Shown: positions 19,183 through 27,425, counted from the first letter of the stretch. The stretch is DNA of 64,000 nucleotides from Companilactobacillus kimchii DSM 13961 = JCM 10707 (GCF_001435445.1 NZ_AZDH01000003.1:1-64000); one strand, 5' to 3'. Notes: a model not told the origin generated them from the sequence alone. Made by a program: numbers and translations.

Positions 19183-20035
19183 ATGAGTCTTATTCTCTTG
19201 AGAAAATGGTCAAGATTTCTAAATCCATAACTGATACGTTTGAGTTTTTTTATCTTTCCAATGGTCTCTTCAAGAGGACCATTGGATTATGACATTGTAC
19301 AACTATTCTTTATATAATTTAAATTCTTATGTAACGTTGAAATAGATGTATCCATAGCGATGCCAATTAGACTTGAGTGCTTTATACAAACGGGAATGTT
19401 TATCATTTATTTTTTTAAGACAACTGATTCTAACTTGATCCAATGCCCGGCTATATAGCTGAACTATATGAAATCTATTAACTATTATTTGAGCATTGGG
19501 AAAAATTTTATGAATGACCGACTGGTAATTAGCGTTCAAATCAATAGAGGCAGTCTTAACTGCTTGTCGTTCTGACAAGCTATAATTTTTTACAAAGTGT
19601 TAAATAATTGTTTTAGACAGTCGATCATGAATCAACTCAATTAGATGATGTTGTTTGTGTATCAATAGCTATAAAAGTAAATATACCGTTAACTGAACGA
19701 AATTCATCAAAACACAAGTTTTCTGGAAGGCAATCACATCTATTTGATATTGTCATATAAGATTCTGCTTACTGTATTTACTGATACTCCGATGATTTTA
19801 GCAATTGATGTTAAAGTGAAGGATTCCTTGGCCATAGCGAATGTTCTGTTTTGAACTTGTTTAGTCATAGTATGATTTTTGATTAATAAATCACTGTGAG
19901 CACCACAGGTGCTAGCACAGTTCTTACAAATATATTGAGTATCAAATGATACTCAATACCGTCCTTGACTGAAACATTATTGTTTTCTCCATGTTTGATT
20001 GGGTTTAGTCGCTTAAATCTTAACATGGGAACAGT
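19183..20035 (-). pseudogene. ISL3-family transposase, degenerate
   Basis: Pieces of an ISL3 transposase can be read in different minus-strand frames: a zinc-ribbon remnant (CKNCASTCGAH, about 19900-19930), a helix-turn-helix (TLTSIAKIIGVSVNTVSRIL, about 19775-19835), the catalytic core (SIDLNANYQSVIHKIFPNAQ to VNRFHIVQLYSRALDQV, 19430-19560) and a C-terminal stretch near 19200-19280. Several frameshifts and stops separate them. Dead. Confidence 0.8.
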
Positions 20036-20119
20036 GATGTTCTTTTTTTATTTTCTAGAGATTAAAAAACTGGTATTGATTATTCATCAATACCAGAAAG
20101 TTAATAATTAAATATTATT

Positions 20120-20164
20120 AGAGCTAGTAAATGAGTAAATGAAATTTACTCATTTACTAGCTCT
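20120..20164. repeat. Perfect 21-bp stem, 3-base loop hairpin
   Basis: Left arm 20120-20140 (AGAGCTAGTAAATGAGTAAA and one more T), loop GAA, right arm 20144-20164, with every base paired. A short T-run follows (TCTTTTCG). It could be a strong terminator or the remnant of a palindromic mobile repeat. Confidence 0.9.
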
Positions 20165-20184
20165 TTTCGTGTTGTTGAAAGATT

Positions 20185-20345
20185 CTATCCAGCTTTTTGG
20201 ACGTGATGAGGACGGTTATGGTAACTACGATTATCAATTAACGAGTTATGATTCAAATGGAAAACCTCATCCAGCCAAATTTACTGGTACGACAAGCTTA
20301 AATATTGGCGAATTATTTGAGAAAAGAAGAGATTTTTTATTATAA
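20185..20345 (+). pseudogene. Fragment of a YxeA-like (DUF1093) protein
   Basis: The frame reads LFGRDEDGYGNYDYQLTSYD then SNGKPHPAKFTGTTSLNIGE, which resembles the middle of small secreted YxeA-family proteins (pattern GxDxxGxxYxYxLxxYDxxGKxxxxxF). The signal peptide and first part are missing: upstream of about 20185 the frame runs into the perfect hairpin at 20120-20164. It ends FEKRRDFLL. Most likely a gene remnant; assignment is tentative. Confidence 0.4.
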
Positions 20346-20358
20346 GTTGCGCAACAAA

Positions 20359-20388
20359 TTGATTAATGACTTCATGGCGTGATATAAT
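20359..20388 (+). promoter_or_regulatory. Promoter of the antitoxin RNA (RNA II) of the Fst locus
   Basis: -35 TTGATT at 20359-20364 and -10 TATAAT at 20383-20388 with an 18-bp spacer. Predicted start near 20395, which gives an RNA of about 67 nt up to the terminator at 20461, the size expected for RNA II in par-type loci. Confidence 0.75.
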
Positions 20389-20394
20389 TGCATT

Positions 20395-20461
20395 TGCAAA
20401 GAGTGAGTAACTTATAGATACACCAAAACCCCCAACGAGTGGAAGTCGTTGAGGGTTTTTT
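20395..20461 (+). ncRNA. Antisense antitoxin RNA (RNA II) of a par/Fst type I module
   Basis: Runs from the promoter at 20359-20388 into the hairpin AACCCCCAACGA / TCGTTGAGGGTTTTTT. Its 5' part (AGTGAGTAACTTATAGATAC, then ACC) is a direct repeat of the toxin-side sequence at 20559-20585 (AGTGAGTTAAACAAATAGAT, then ACACC), so the two convergent RNAs can pair over these repeats and over the shared terminator, as in the pAD1 par family. Confidence 0.7.
20425..20461. terminator. Bidirectional terminator shared by toxin and antitoxin RNAs
   Basis: Hairpin with stem AACCCCCAACGA / TCGTTGAGGGTTTT and loop GTGGAAG; A-run on one side and T-run on the other, so it can stop transcription in both directions. 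Confidence 0.8.
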
Positions 20462-20485
20462 AGTGGGCTAAATTGCCTTTTCCTT

Positions 20486-20572
20486 TTACTTGCGGTGTTT
20501 CCGTTTTAGCCAATCGGTAAACCAAGCGGTTACTAAGCCGACTACAAGTGGGGCAAAAAGTGAGTTAAACAA
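20486..20572 (-). CDS. Fst/Ldr-type small membrane toxin (type I toxin-antitoxin)
   Basis: A 28-residue peptide, one helix with a charged tail: FNSLFAPLVVGLVTAWF, then TDWLKRKHRK. The APxxVGxxxxxFxxWL pattern followed by a basic end is the Fst toxin signature; such peptides insert in the membrane and stop growth when not silenced. TTG start at 20572 (in-frame upstream codons lack a better start). The gene is opposed by the 67-nt RNA II and flanked by the direct repeats 20400-20427 and 20559-20585. Too short for ordinary gene callers. A complete, plausible addiction module inside the EPS island. Confidence 0.8.
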   Translation of the reverse strand: MFNSLFAPLVVGLVTAWFTDWLKRKHRK

Positions 20573-20856
20573 ATAGATACACCCCCAATCCGTTGCAGGA
20601 TTGTAAGGCAACTTTCTTATTTTATCATAGCCAAATCAAAAAAAATCCAGTTTTTATATTATAAGAGAAGAAGTAAGTGAACTTCAAAATAAGAAACAGA
20701 GAGAATCTTTTATGATAGAAATCTTTATTATATCGATTTTACTGTTTTACATAATTCACCAAGTAGAAGAGTTTACATCTTCGATTTTCATAGTAGAGAT
20801 TATAAAGAATATAGTTCAACTCTTGCCCTTAATTATATTTTTATAACTTTATAAAG
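20573..20856. other. Non-coding stretch with Fst toxin promoter region
   Basis: Contains the second Fst direct repeat (up to 20585), the leader of the toxin mRNA (GC-containing hairpin around 20588-20612) and an AT-rich candidate minus promoter (TATGATAAAAT read on the minus strand near 20625-20635). Nothing convincing between 20680 and 20856. Confidence 0.4.
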
Positions 20857-21087
20857 TTATAAAGGCTCTATCCTTCTCATAAATAAAATAGAAGTATGAT
20901 TCAACAACTTAATATCTGATAACTTGACAGTATTTAACCAAAAAGCCAACAGGTCCTCATTATCCGGCTTATCTTGAATAGATTCGTAGTGATTATAATA
21001 TTCTTCAGCAAAATAATTTTGGAAAGATCTAAATATGTAGGCCGATCTATTCTCTGGTCTGGCCTTTTTACTTTTTAGCGTCTCCAT
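20857..21087 (-). CDS. Hypothetical protein (76 aa)
   Basis: Starts METLKSKKARPENRSAYIFR behind AAAGAGA. Mostly soluble, with aromatic-rich FRSFQNYFAEEYYNHYES and a DLLAFWLNTVKLSD segment; no signal or membrane helix. No family recognised. Single gene on the minus strand with no close partner; its position between the Fst locus and other orphan genes fits cargo of the EPS island. Reality as a gene is moderately supported by length and ribosome site. Confidence 0.4.
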   Translation of the reverse strand: METLKSKKARPENRSAYIFRSFQNYFAEEYYNHYESIQDKPDNEDLLAFWLNTVKLSDIKLLNHTSILFMRRIEPL

Positions 21088-21443
21088 GACAATTCTCTTT
21101 ATTTCGTTAACTATTGTCGTTTATATAAACTCGTTTTTCTCAAAAGTTGTGGTCAAAACAGGGTCGTCTAATCCACACCCTTGACCAGTTTAAACATTGA
21201 TTCCTTTGTGTTTAAAAAAGTAAATTTTCTAATCTTCCCTTTTCGACCTTTTTATTTTATCTTGCATTAAGTAATCATCAGTTTTCAGATTTATGTCATC
21301 CTCCTACAAAGTGTTAAATGTTATATGCTAAATATATTTAACACTTTGTGGGAGACAATTAACAAACGAGACTTTTCTTTTTGTCTTTACTAGTTGAATG
21401 ACAGTGCTAAAGTCTTAATTAGACAGTGATTCGGGGGAGAATT
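21088..21443. other. Non-coding stretch with an 18-bp inverted repeat
   Basis: AT-rich. The only structure seen is the inverted repeat at 21301-21354; a promoter for the gene at 21444 probably lies at 21365-21420 (TTGTCTTTACTAG... region), but boxes are not clear. Confidence 0.4.
21301..21354. repeat. 18-bp inverted repeat
   Basis: CTCCTACAAAGTGTTAAA at 21301-21318 pairs with TTTAACACTTTGTGGGAG at 21337-21354 with a single mismatch across an 18-base loop. No T-run follows. It could be an operator, a recombination site or an IS footprint. Confidence 0.7.
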
Positions 21444-22256
21444 ATGTTGAAAATTAAGGCTTTTCTTTTGGGGATAGCGGTTTTGCTAGGATGTGCCAGT
21501 TCAGTAACTGTTATACAAGCTGCAGGACTAGGTGGTCCTAATGTCGGGAATTATATATATGAAGATCAAGAAGTAGTTACTAATCAACAGTATGAAAAAC
21601 TGAAAGATATCAATGGTCAAATTGAAACGGGGCCTAATCCGCAAAGATTATATATTTTAGTATTGAGTGATAATGATAGTATAAGACGCTTTAATTATTT
21701 AACTGATAATGATCCTAAAACTAAAGGAATACCAGAAGATATAGTTAATAAAACTGGTGAAGTTTTATATGGACATAATCATTATTACGATATTGATTCG
21801 GATGAAAATGGTATACCAGATTGGAAAAACAATTATTTGGTCTACGATTTAAAGAATAACCGGGTTTATTTTGATCCTAGTGATCAATCAAGTTCATATA
21901 TTACGGACCTAATGTTTTGGAAGATTAAGATTGGAATGAATAATTTAACTGATGGAACCACCACACGGAGAATGGAAGCTTTATTTGATCTAGCAGAAAG
22001 ATTAGAACCAAAGTTGCAAAAGGTTGCTGATAATAAAGAGTTCATATACTCGAAAAGCTATTATGATATTAAAAATATTGTTAATGGGGTTTTGCTTGTA
22101 TTAGGGATAATCGTTGGATTGGTTATCTGGTTTATTATTCATCGGCAAAATAAGAACCATCCTCATAATGGCGGTGGATCTGAGTTAGGCAATTCAGATT
22201 ATGATGCTGGTTTTGACGAAGGGTACTATATGGGAAGTCAAGATCCATTTATGTAA
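21444..22256 (+). CDS. Secreted, C-terminally membrane-anchored protein, TPM-domain-like
   Basis: Signal sequence at residues 1-27 (LKIKAFLLGIAVLLGCASS; the Cys could be a weak lipobox or the cut may follow VIQAA). The next part (YIYEDQEVVTNQQYEKLKDI) resembles the start of TPM/YgcG domains, which are extracytoplasmic. A membrane helix lies at about residues 209-232, followed by a Gly/Ser/Asp-rich tail (GGGSELGNSDYDAGFDEGYY). The start is ATG 21444 after GGGGGAGA; upstream codons precede the ribosome site. Last intact gene of the island before the right 173-bp repeat. Family call is tentative. Confidence 0.5.
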   Translation: MLKIKAFLLGIAVLLGCASSVTVIQAAGLGGPNVGNYIYEDQEVVTNQQYEKLKDINGQIETGPNPQRLYILVLSDNDSIRRFNYLTDNDPKTKGIPEDIVNKTGEVLYGHNHYYDIDSDENGIPDWKNNYLVYDLKNNRVYFDPSDQSSSYITDLMFWKIKIGMNNLTDGTTTRRMEALFDLAERLEPKLQKVADNKEFIYSKSYYDIKNIVNGVLLVLGIIVGLVIWFIIHRQNKNHPHNGGGSELGNSDYDAGFDEGYYMGSQDPFM

Positions 22257-22265
22257 AAAAATTTT

Positions 22266-22438
22266 AGTTATGAATTTGTTTGATTTTTTAGCTTTACCGG
22301 TTTAATGAGAAATTTATTTTTTTGTGAACTAGCAACGGGGATAAATTTTTTACCATCTTTATAGACAAATTGGATAACATCATAATTGTTATCTAGCTTT
22401 TTTGCCTGTTTGGAAACAATATCTTGAATTGAATAAGG
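22266..22438. repeat. 173-bp direct repeat, copy B (right border of EPS island)
   Basis: Identical to 117-289 and in the same orientation. Lies ten bases after the stop of the preceding gene and directly before the phage-like island. Confidence 0.9.
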
Positions 22439-22480
22439 AAGTATAACATTGTTTGAACATAAGTGTACACGAATGTACAT
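22268..22480 (-). pseudogene. Fragment of an unidentified gene carried by repeat copy B
   Basis: The minus-strand frame begins MYIRVHLCSNNVILPYS at 22480, but only residues from PYSIQDIVSKQ to the end (KNQTNS) are shared with copy A; the preceding 14 residues come from unrelated, repeat-rich DNA (three TGTACA units), and no ribosome site is seen. So the 173 bp are probably the 3' end of a gene whose body is absent at both places. Family not recognised. Confidence 0.45.
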
Positions 22481-22492
22481 AGATGTACATAA
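22463..22492. repeat. Three tandem 10-bp repeats (TGTACA-centred)
   Basis: GTGTACACGA, ATGTACATAG, ATGTACATAA in direct tandem. At the far end of the island from the integrase; a candidate integrase/excisionase arm site or iteron. Confidence 0.6.
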
Positions 22493-23123
22493 AATTATAT
22501 TTAGAATTTTAATTAATAGAATTTAGCGTATAAAAAATAGGTTGTACGTTCAAGAGATTATTTATAATCTAAGCCCCGTTAATATACAAGGGGTATAGTG
22601 TGTAATCGTTGGTATGATAAGTGAACTAAGTCATACACGGCGTGTGTCAACGTCCTAAATATAATTAGAATTACTAATTCAATTGATTATATAAAATTAA
22701 CAAAACTTACTTTAAATCATGCAAAAATAGACTAATTTAGAGCAACTTAATAAGGTTTTATAGTTCTTATCGATTAATGAATACAATTCTTAGTTGCCTT
22801 AGTATCAATGATTAATACATTCCAATAATGTCTATGTAATGTTACTTATACGTTAAAAGACGCTAAATATTTAATTTACGGAATTTTTTTTAAAGCTCAT
22901 GCCCACTATGCGAGCTGTCTCCCTAGAAACAGTAGGCGGGGGTCTATAAAGAAATAGAGAGCATACAATTAAGTATTTACTCTCTTACCCCCCTCATGCG
23001 TAATACATAAATGTGTTAAGTATTCACTCATCCCCGTTGTTCGGTTTCTCTAGAAATCGATTAAATGGTTGAGAGGGGGGGTGCTGATAGACTACATATT
23101 ATTAATTTGTTGTGTGATCAATA
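22493..23123. other. Non-coding left end of the island
   Basis: No gene found on either strand. It contains short palindromes (CACGGCGTGTG near 22637, CCCCGTTAATATACAAGGGG at 22574-22593) and two C- or G-rich tracts (22935-22942, 22985-22993, 23074-23082) separated by AT-rich DNA. GAGAGCATACAATTAAGTAT (22956 on) and the TTAAGTATTCACTC tract (23017 on) share TTAAGTATT. Probably attachment and regulatory DNA. Confidence 0.4.
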
Positions 23124-23570
23124 CTAATCATCAAACTTTATTCGCTCAAAGTAGCAACTATCGATAGTATCTTTGTCATAGTAATTATTAGCAAAGTCTA
23201 GTAAAGCATCATCCCATAGGTAAACATACTCGCCATCTTTTAACTTCATAACGTCCCTTATGACGTACTCCGAGTATCGATACTTCTTAAAGTAAATTAG
23301 CGTGAGTATTTGTTTCTGTTTATTATTTAAAGGTTCAATAGCTCTATCGATTTTATTTATTTGTTCTTTAATCTCTAAGTATTTAATTAATTTATTTTCA
23401 GTTCCATTGGTATTATTATCATTTGATATGTAGGCTATATCGATGTGCGTTCCTTGGATAGTTTCCAATTCATTGGCTTTATTAGTTAAATCTCTATACT
23501 GCAATAGTTGAGCATTGGCTTTATTAACAAGCTGTTTCCAGTCCATTATTTCATTATATCCTCGTGTCAT
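23124..23570 (-). CDS. ArpU/RinA-like phage transcriptional regulator
   Basis: A 148-residue protein with a coiled N-terminal half (ELETIQG to EIKEQINKIDRAI) and a C-terminal sigma-like helix-turn-helix region beginning LNNKQKQILTLIYFKKYRYS and ending WDDALLDFANNYY. That arrangement fits ArpU/RinA-type activators of late genes in phages and satellites. It is the distal gene of the minus-strand operon. It may control packaging or helper-phage late promoters; this is inference. Confidence 0.6.
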   Translation of the reverse strand: MTRGYNEIMDWKQLVNKANAQLLQYRDLTNKANELETIQGTHIDIAYISNDNNTNGTENKLIKYLEIKEQINKIDRAIEPLNNKQKQILTLIYFKKYRYSEYVIRDVMKLKDGEYVYLWDDALLDFANNYYDKDTIDSCYFERIKFDD

Positions 23571-23644
23571 TATTACACCTCGTTATTATTTATTTGTGAG
23601 TAGATAAAAAAAGGATGCCACGTTTATGACATCCCTCAGCATCT

Positions 23645-23863
23645 CTATTTGATAGATTGTATGTACTTAATAATGATAGGGAAGCTATGAGCATTATCAA
23701 TAGATAATACTTGGCAATCGTTTTCAGCTAATACACTACATACATCATTGATATAGTCTTGTGTATTTTTAGCACGTTCAAACGGATCACTATTATAACC
23801 ACCGCTCACATCTCTAGCAGTTATATATTTCACTTGATACATTCTTTTAGTTTGTTTTGTCAT
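23645..23863 (-). CDS. Hypothetical protein (72 aa) of the island
   Basis: Starts MTKQTKRMYQVKYITARDVS; ends SFPIIIKYIQSIK. Contains a ferredoxin-like alternation (YQVKYITA ... DYINDVCSVLAENDCQVLSI) but no recognisable family. A typical small satellite or phage early gene; lies between the ArpU-like gene and the origin-like repeats. Function unknown. Confidence 0.55.
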   Translation of the reverse strand: MTKQTKRMYQVKYITARDVSGGYNSDPFERAKNTQDYINDVCSVLAENDCQVLSIDNAHSFPIIIKYIQSIK

Positions 23864-24192
23864 TATTTACATCTCCATTAATTTTTAAAGTAGTAATAAT
23901 GCATGTAGGTGCATAGTTAATAAACGTTGATACATCAGGGCTAGCAAGGGCAACTATGCACTATGCACGTGCTTTTAACTTAGGTTGTTCATATGTTATA
24001 TAGTGTTTTCTTACTAAGATAATAACTATTAAATATATAAAAACTTAATATAAGGTGCTTACCTGCATAGTTGGTCTTATAAACGTTGATACAATAGACT
24101 TTTGAAACAATGCACCATCTTTTTCACGTGCATAGGCACGTGCATACTTTGTTTGAAAACATTGATATATCAGGGCTAAATAACTATGCACG
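23864..24192. other. Repeat-rich DNA, probable replication origin of the island
   Basis: Three copies of a 17-22-bp repeat: AAACGTTGATACATCAGGGC (23922), AAACGTTGATACAATAG (24081) and AAACATTGATATATCAGGGC (24157), plus at least four GCACGTGC/GCACGT palindromes (23965, 24125, 24137, 24188) and several CTATGCA boxes. The block surrounds an AT-rich core (24000-24050) and sits directly beside the primase-helicase gene, as origins of SaPI-like islands do. Confidence 0.6.
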
Positions 24193-26841
24193 TCATTTTA
24201 TTAGTCTTTTTTGATAATCACTAATCTGTCTATTAATCTTGTCATATTCTGGACTATCTTTATTAGGTAAATTATCGTGCAAATCCAATGTATCAATTAA
24301 TAACTCTCTTAGTGGGAATCTGAATGAACGTCCTTGATTATTAGATGCATAACTAATATTCTCGCTATCTGTATAATTAGAATACTTAGTAGTTGGAACA
24401 ATATTAGAATATGTATACCTACATTGTATTAATGGTAATTTATCTATAATTAGATCGTTTCGATTATCTTTACTTTTAGCAATATCATCAAAATTTTGCA
24501 TAGATATGGTAGTTATTTTATTTTGTTGTTCGTTAAGAATGCCCTCAACTTGTTTAATAAACGTTTGCTTGGCTAGTGGCTTCTTATAGCCATTATCATT
24601 ACACCAATTTTGATAACTTTGATATAAGGGTTTGCTACCAATGCGAGCAATAGGCAATTTAGACATGAAATCATCAAAGAATTGTCTAACCGTATCATTA
24701 TCGACTTTAAATTCATCCATTAATTCCTTTGATGCATCAGGTTGCGTGTATTCGGTAAAGAATGGTATTTCTAAGGCTTTTTTTAGTAGCCATTCACGTG
24801 TTTCTTTAGTCTTAATGAATAAGCCCTTAATGTTTTTACCGTCTCTACTAGGTGCAAAATGAGCGTTAAACGGAATGATAATCATACGTCTATACGTTCC
24901 ACCAGTTTTGTTTTTAAAACTAGGCATTTCATTAGTTGATTGAATAATAGTACCTTTAAATCTAAAAGATATTGGCTTCTTATTCTTGCGATCGGTAAAT
25001 ATAACATCCCCAGTAACAGCACTATTAAAATTTGATGAGTTATCAATATAAACATTAGATTGTAAATCATCCCCGATGTTTACAGTTTTACCAACCAATT
25101 CGTTTATCATAAAACGTTTGTCCATATCATCAACTTTAAGATGTGCGGTATTATCATCTCCAATAATAGCTTGTAACAAGTCTTGAAATGTACCTTTACC
25201 GTTAGAACCGTTATTACTTAAACCGCCATTTGTTTTACCTAGTAGGAATATTGCTTGGTCTCGTGAAAAGTTACCATTTACGGCATCAGAAATCACTTCG
25301 TATAAAACTTTTTCTATTTGAATATCCTTACAGGCAAGGTCACTTATAAGACTGCTAGGAGTCCAATATTTGCCGTTAGACATTTGATATTTAGGTTCTT
25401 TAGCATACTTATTATAGTTAGTAGCAATTTTTGTTATAAATTTATAACTTGGATCAAAGGGGATGAGCTTATTATTTTTTTGATCGTAAATACCGTTACT
25501 AACGGGTATTAATGTTGGTCGTTGTTCTAATTCATTAATACTTGCTCGTAAAATAAGTTTGTATCTTACACCCTCAATTTGTTTCTCCGTATAGCTTTCT
25601 TCAATCTGATCTACAAGTTTAGCTAAATATAAATCGTTAGTATCGTAAATACCTTTATCAAAGTTATACATACATACCAATGCATCGTCTTTACCAGTGG
25701 TTTTAAATATAGGGATGTACATTTTAATTAGTTTGGCTATTGCGGACTGTGAAAGGGTGTTTTTTGTTTGTGCATTTGGATGTTCTAATTCAAGTTGTTC
25801 ATTAATTTTATTTAACCATTCATCATGCGTATGTTTCATTTTGCTAATAAGCAAGTTAGTAGTCATTTTGACAGACTTAAATTTGTCTATTGTGCTTGAT
25901 GAAAAGAACTCACTAAATGACTTATCGGGATCGTTAGCGGAGTAATTAAAATGAGCTTTTAACTTTCTCATGTTATCATTAGCCCACTTATCGTTACCAT
26001 TAGCTAATATAGTCATAGCCTGTGTTAAAACATTGTAGGATATTTCTTCACGTTGGTAATACCCAATTAAACCAATGAGAATATTTGAGAAATTACTTTC
26101 ATCATTTAAATAGTCGTGATGTCGTTTACTCCAGATTTCTAAAAGACTAATGGCATCAGCATCATCAATAGGATAAATGTTGTTGTTGCTATTTGTGGGC
26201 ACGGTCGTAGGTGTTTTAATAGGGATGCTAGACGTGATGTAATTATCAACTTTTAGAGGTTGTCCCTCGTGATATTTTAGAAAGTTATCCATTTTTTTAG
26301 TATGAATATTCTTAACAGGCAAACCCATGACTTGAGACCATTGTTCGGCACTGGGATCATCCTGTACGCCAATCTTTTTACATACATTAGTGATTAAAGA
26401 CTTACGTTCATTCTCTTTAAAAGAACGATCAACTGTAAAAATAAGTCTATAACCATAACCCTTTTTTTCATATATGTGAGTTTTGCGGTTTGTCCACATA
26501 AGATTTGAATTAATACTAGGGTAGGCAAGCCATTCAATGTTATTAAAATGTTTTGAAAGATTATTATACATTGTTGATACATCATGCCTTGTTAAGTGGT
26601 CAATATCTAAAATTAAAGCATCCCGTGTCAAAAGATTTTCATTAGACCGTGTAGTAACGCCATTTTTTAACGTTCCAGATATTATATATTTAGCTTTAGT
26701 TTCTTTAAATTGTTTGTTGCCGTTCTCATCTTTTCCGTTAGATGTTTGTGGCGTGTAATCTAAGATATATTTAATAAGTGGTTTAGTGGTAGATACCTTA
26801 GTTAGATTGTTATTATTAGTACCAGTTTGAAGATATAGCAA
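24193..26841 (-). CDS. Primase-helicase (AEP primase + SF3 helicase, phage/plasmid P4 type)
   Basis: An 882-residue replication protein. The N-terminal part has AEP primase-like motifs (ALILDIDHL, about 91-99; YRLIFTVDR). The C-terminal half is an SF3 helicase: Walker A NNGSNGKGT (about residue 540), a GDD Walker B region (VNIGDDLQSN) and motif C (IIQSTNEMPSF), followed by RRMIIIPF. TTG start behind AGGAGGTG. It most likely starts replication of the excised island at the adjacent repeats. Length and domain order match satellite Rep/Pri fusions. Confidence 0.9.
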   Translation of the reverse strand: MLYLQTGTNNNNLTKVSTTKPLIKYILDYTPQTSNGKDENGNKQFKETKAKYIISGTLKNGVTTRSNENLLTRDALILDIDHLTRHDVSTMYNNLSKHFNNIEWLAYPSINSNLMWTNRKTHIYEKKGYGYRLIFTVDRSFKENERKSLITNVCKKIGVQDDPSAEQWSQVMGLPVKNIHTKKMDNFLKYHEGQPLKVDNYITSSIPIKTPTTVPTNSNNNIYPIDDADAISLLEIWSKRHHDYLNDESNFSNILIGLIGYYQREEISYNVLTQAMTILANGNDKWANDNMRKLKAHFNYSANDPDKSFSEFFSSSTIDKFKSVKMTTNLLISKMKHTHDEWLNKINEQLELEHPNAQTKNTLSQSAIAKLIKMYIPIFKTTGKDDALVCMYNFDKGIYDTNDLYLAKLVDQIEESYTEKQIEGVRYKLILRASINELEQRPTLIPVSNGIYDQKNNKLIPFDPSYKFITKIATNYNKYAKEPKYQMSNGKYWTPSSLISDLACKDIQIEKVLYEVISDAVNGNFSRDQAIFLLGKTNGGLSNNGSNGKGTFQDLLQAIIGDDNTAHLKVDDMDKRFMINELVGKTVNIGDDLQSNVYIDNSSNFNSAVTGDVIFTDRKNKKPISFRFKGTIIQSTNEMPSFKNKTGGTYRRMIIIPFNAHFAPSRDGKNIKGLFIKTKETREWLLKKALEIPFFTEYTQPDASKELMDEFKVDNDTVRQFFDDFMSKLPIARIGSKPLYQSYQNWCNDNGYKKPLAKQTFIKQVEGILNEQQNKITTISMQNFDDIAKSKDNRNDLIIDKLPLIQCRYTYSNIVPTTKYSNYTDSENISYASNNQGRSFRFPLRELLIDTLDLHDNLPNKDSPEYDKINRQISDYQKRLIK

Positions 26842-26856
26842 TTAAACACCTCCTCG

Positions 26857-27125
26857 TTATTTGTTCTCATGTATTGCGCCGTTAACTAGTTCTATTAATT
26901 TATCGTGATTGGCATTAGCACCTCTTAATAAGACATCACACAACGCCTGTAAGTGGGGTGTAACACGTTCTAATTCGTTTACTATCTCGGTATCGGTATA
27001 TTTACCACTAATATTTTATTGGATAGACTGTCTATATTTTCTGCTAATAGTTCTAGTAAATTTTTATTGTTATCCATGTGATAGGCAATATATTCAATGT
27101 CGTAAGGATCAATTACTTTAGTCAT
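26857..27125 (-). pseudogene. Small island gene with a single-base frameshift
   Basis: Starts MTKVIDPYDIEYIAYHMDNN at 27125 with ATG overlapping the upstream stop, and stays in frame to SLSNK. There the frame ends early, but a +1 shift in the AAAA run (about 26998-27004) continues the protein as ISGKYTDTEIVNELERVTPH and on to LVNGAIHENK, stopping at 26857, just before the primase ribosome site. Total length is one base short of 90 codons. Either a true inactivating deletion or a sequencing error in a homopolymer. Function unknown. Confidence 0.6.
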
Positions 27126-27363
27126 TGTTAATAGCCTCCAATAGATCGGATATTTCAGCGTTAACATCGTTTATTGATAGCGATACATTCATGAGGTTAT
27201 CTTGAATAGAATTTAAACCGTCTTGATCTAATAACGTGAATATTGCCGTTACTTTACTTTCGGATGATAAACATTGTGTTGTGTCAACCATATTTATAAT
27301 TAAGTCTATTAGTTGTTTATTCTTTAAGTTGTCACTTAATATAGATTGTATTTGTTCGTTCAT
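27118..27363 (-). CDS. Hypothetical protein (81 aa) of the island
   Basis: Begins MNEQIQSILSDNLKNKQLID; acidic, helical, ends SDLLEAINND. No family recognised. Its stop overlaps the next start (AATGACTAA), and the two encode similar small acidic helical proteins (both with a D-L-L-E/LLELL pattern), so they may be distant relatives or partners. In the operon between the excisionase-like gene and the primase. Confidence 0.5.
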   Translation of the reverse strand: MNEQIQSILSDNLKNKQLIDLIINMVDTTQCLSSESKVTAIFTLLDQDGLNSIQDNLMNVSLSINDVNAEISDLLEAINND

Positions 27364-27425
27364 ATTAATGAATCTCCCTCAATTTTCGTTTATAATTGAG
27401 TGTAGATATTGTAAAGAATATTGCG

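Larger units (their letters stand above)
19104..20115 (-). mobile_element. Decayed ISL3-family element
   Basis: Left end GGTCCTTTGTCAAATAGTAT and a right-end palindrome around 20071-20096 (CTGGTATTGAT / ATCAATACCAG) match the style of the ISL3 ends at 12456-14078. The transposase inside is broken into several frames. Confidence 0.65.

Noticed and set aside
23864-24192. CRISPR array from the regularly seen repeats
   Set aside because: Only three imperfect copies at uneven distances, with palindromic boxes between and no cas genes; an origin is far more likely.
25318-25945. Plus-strand open frames inside the primase-helicase gene
   Set aside because: Shadows of a gene with full motif support on the other strand; no ribosome sites or homologous patterns.
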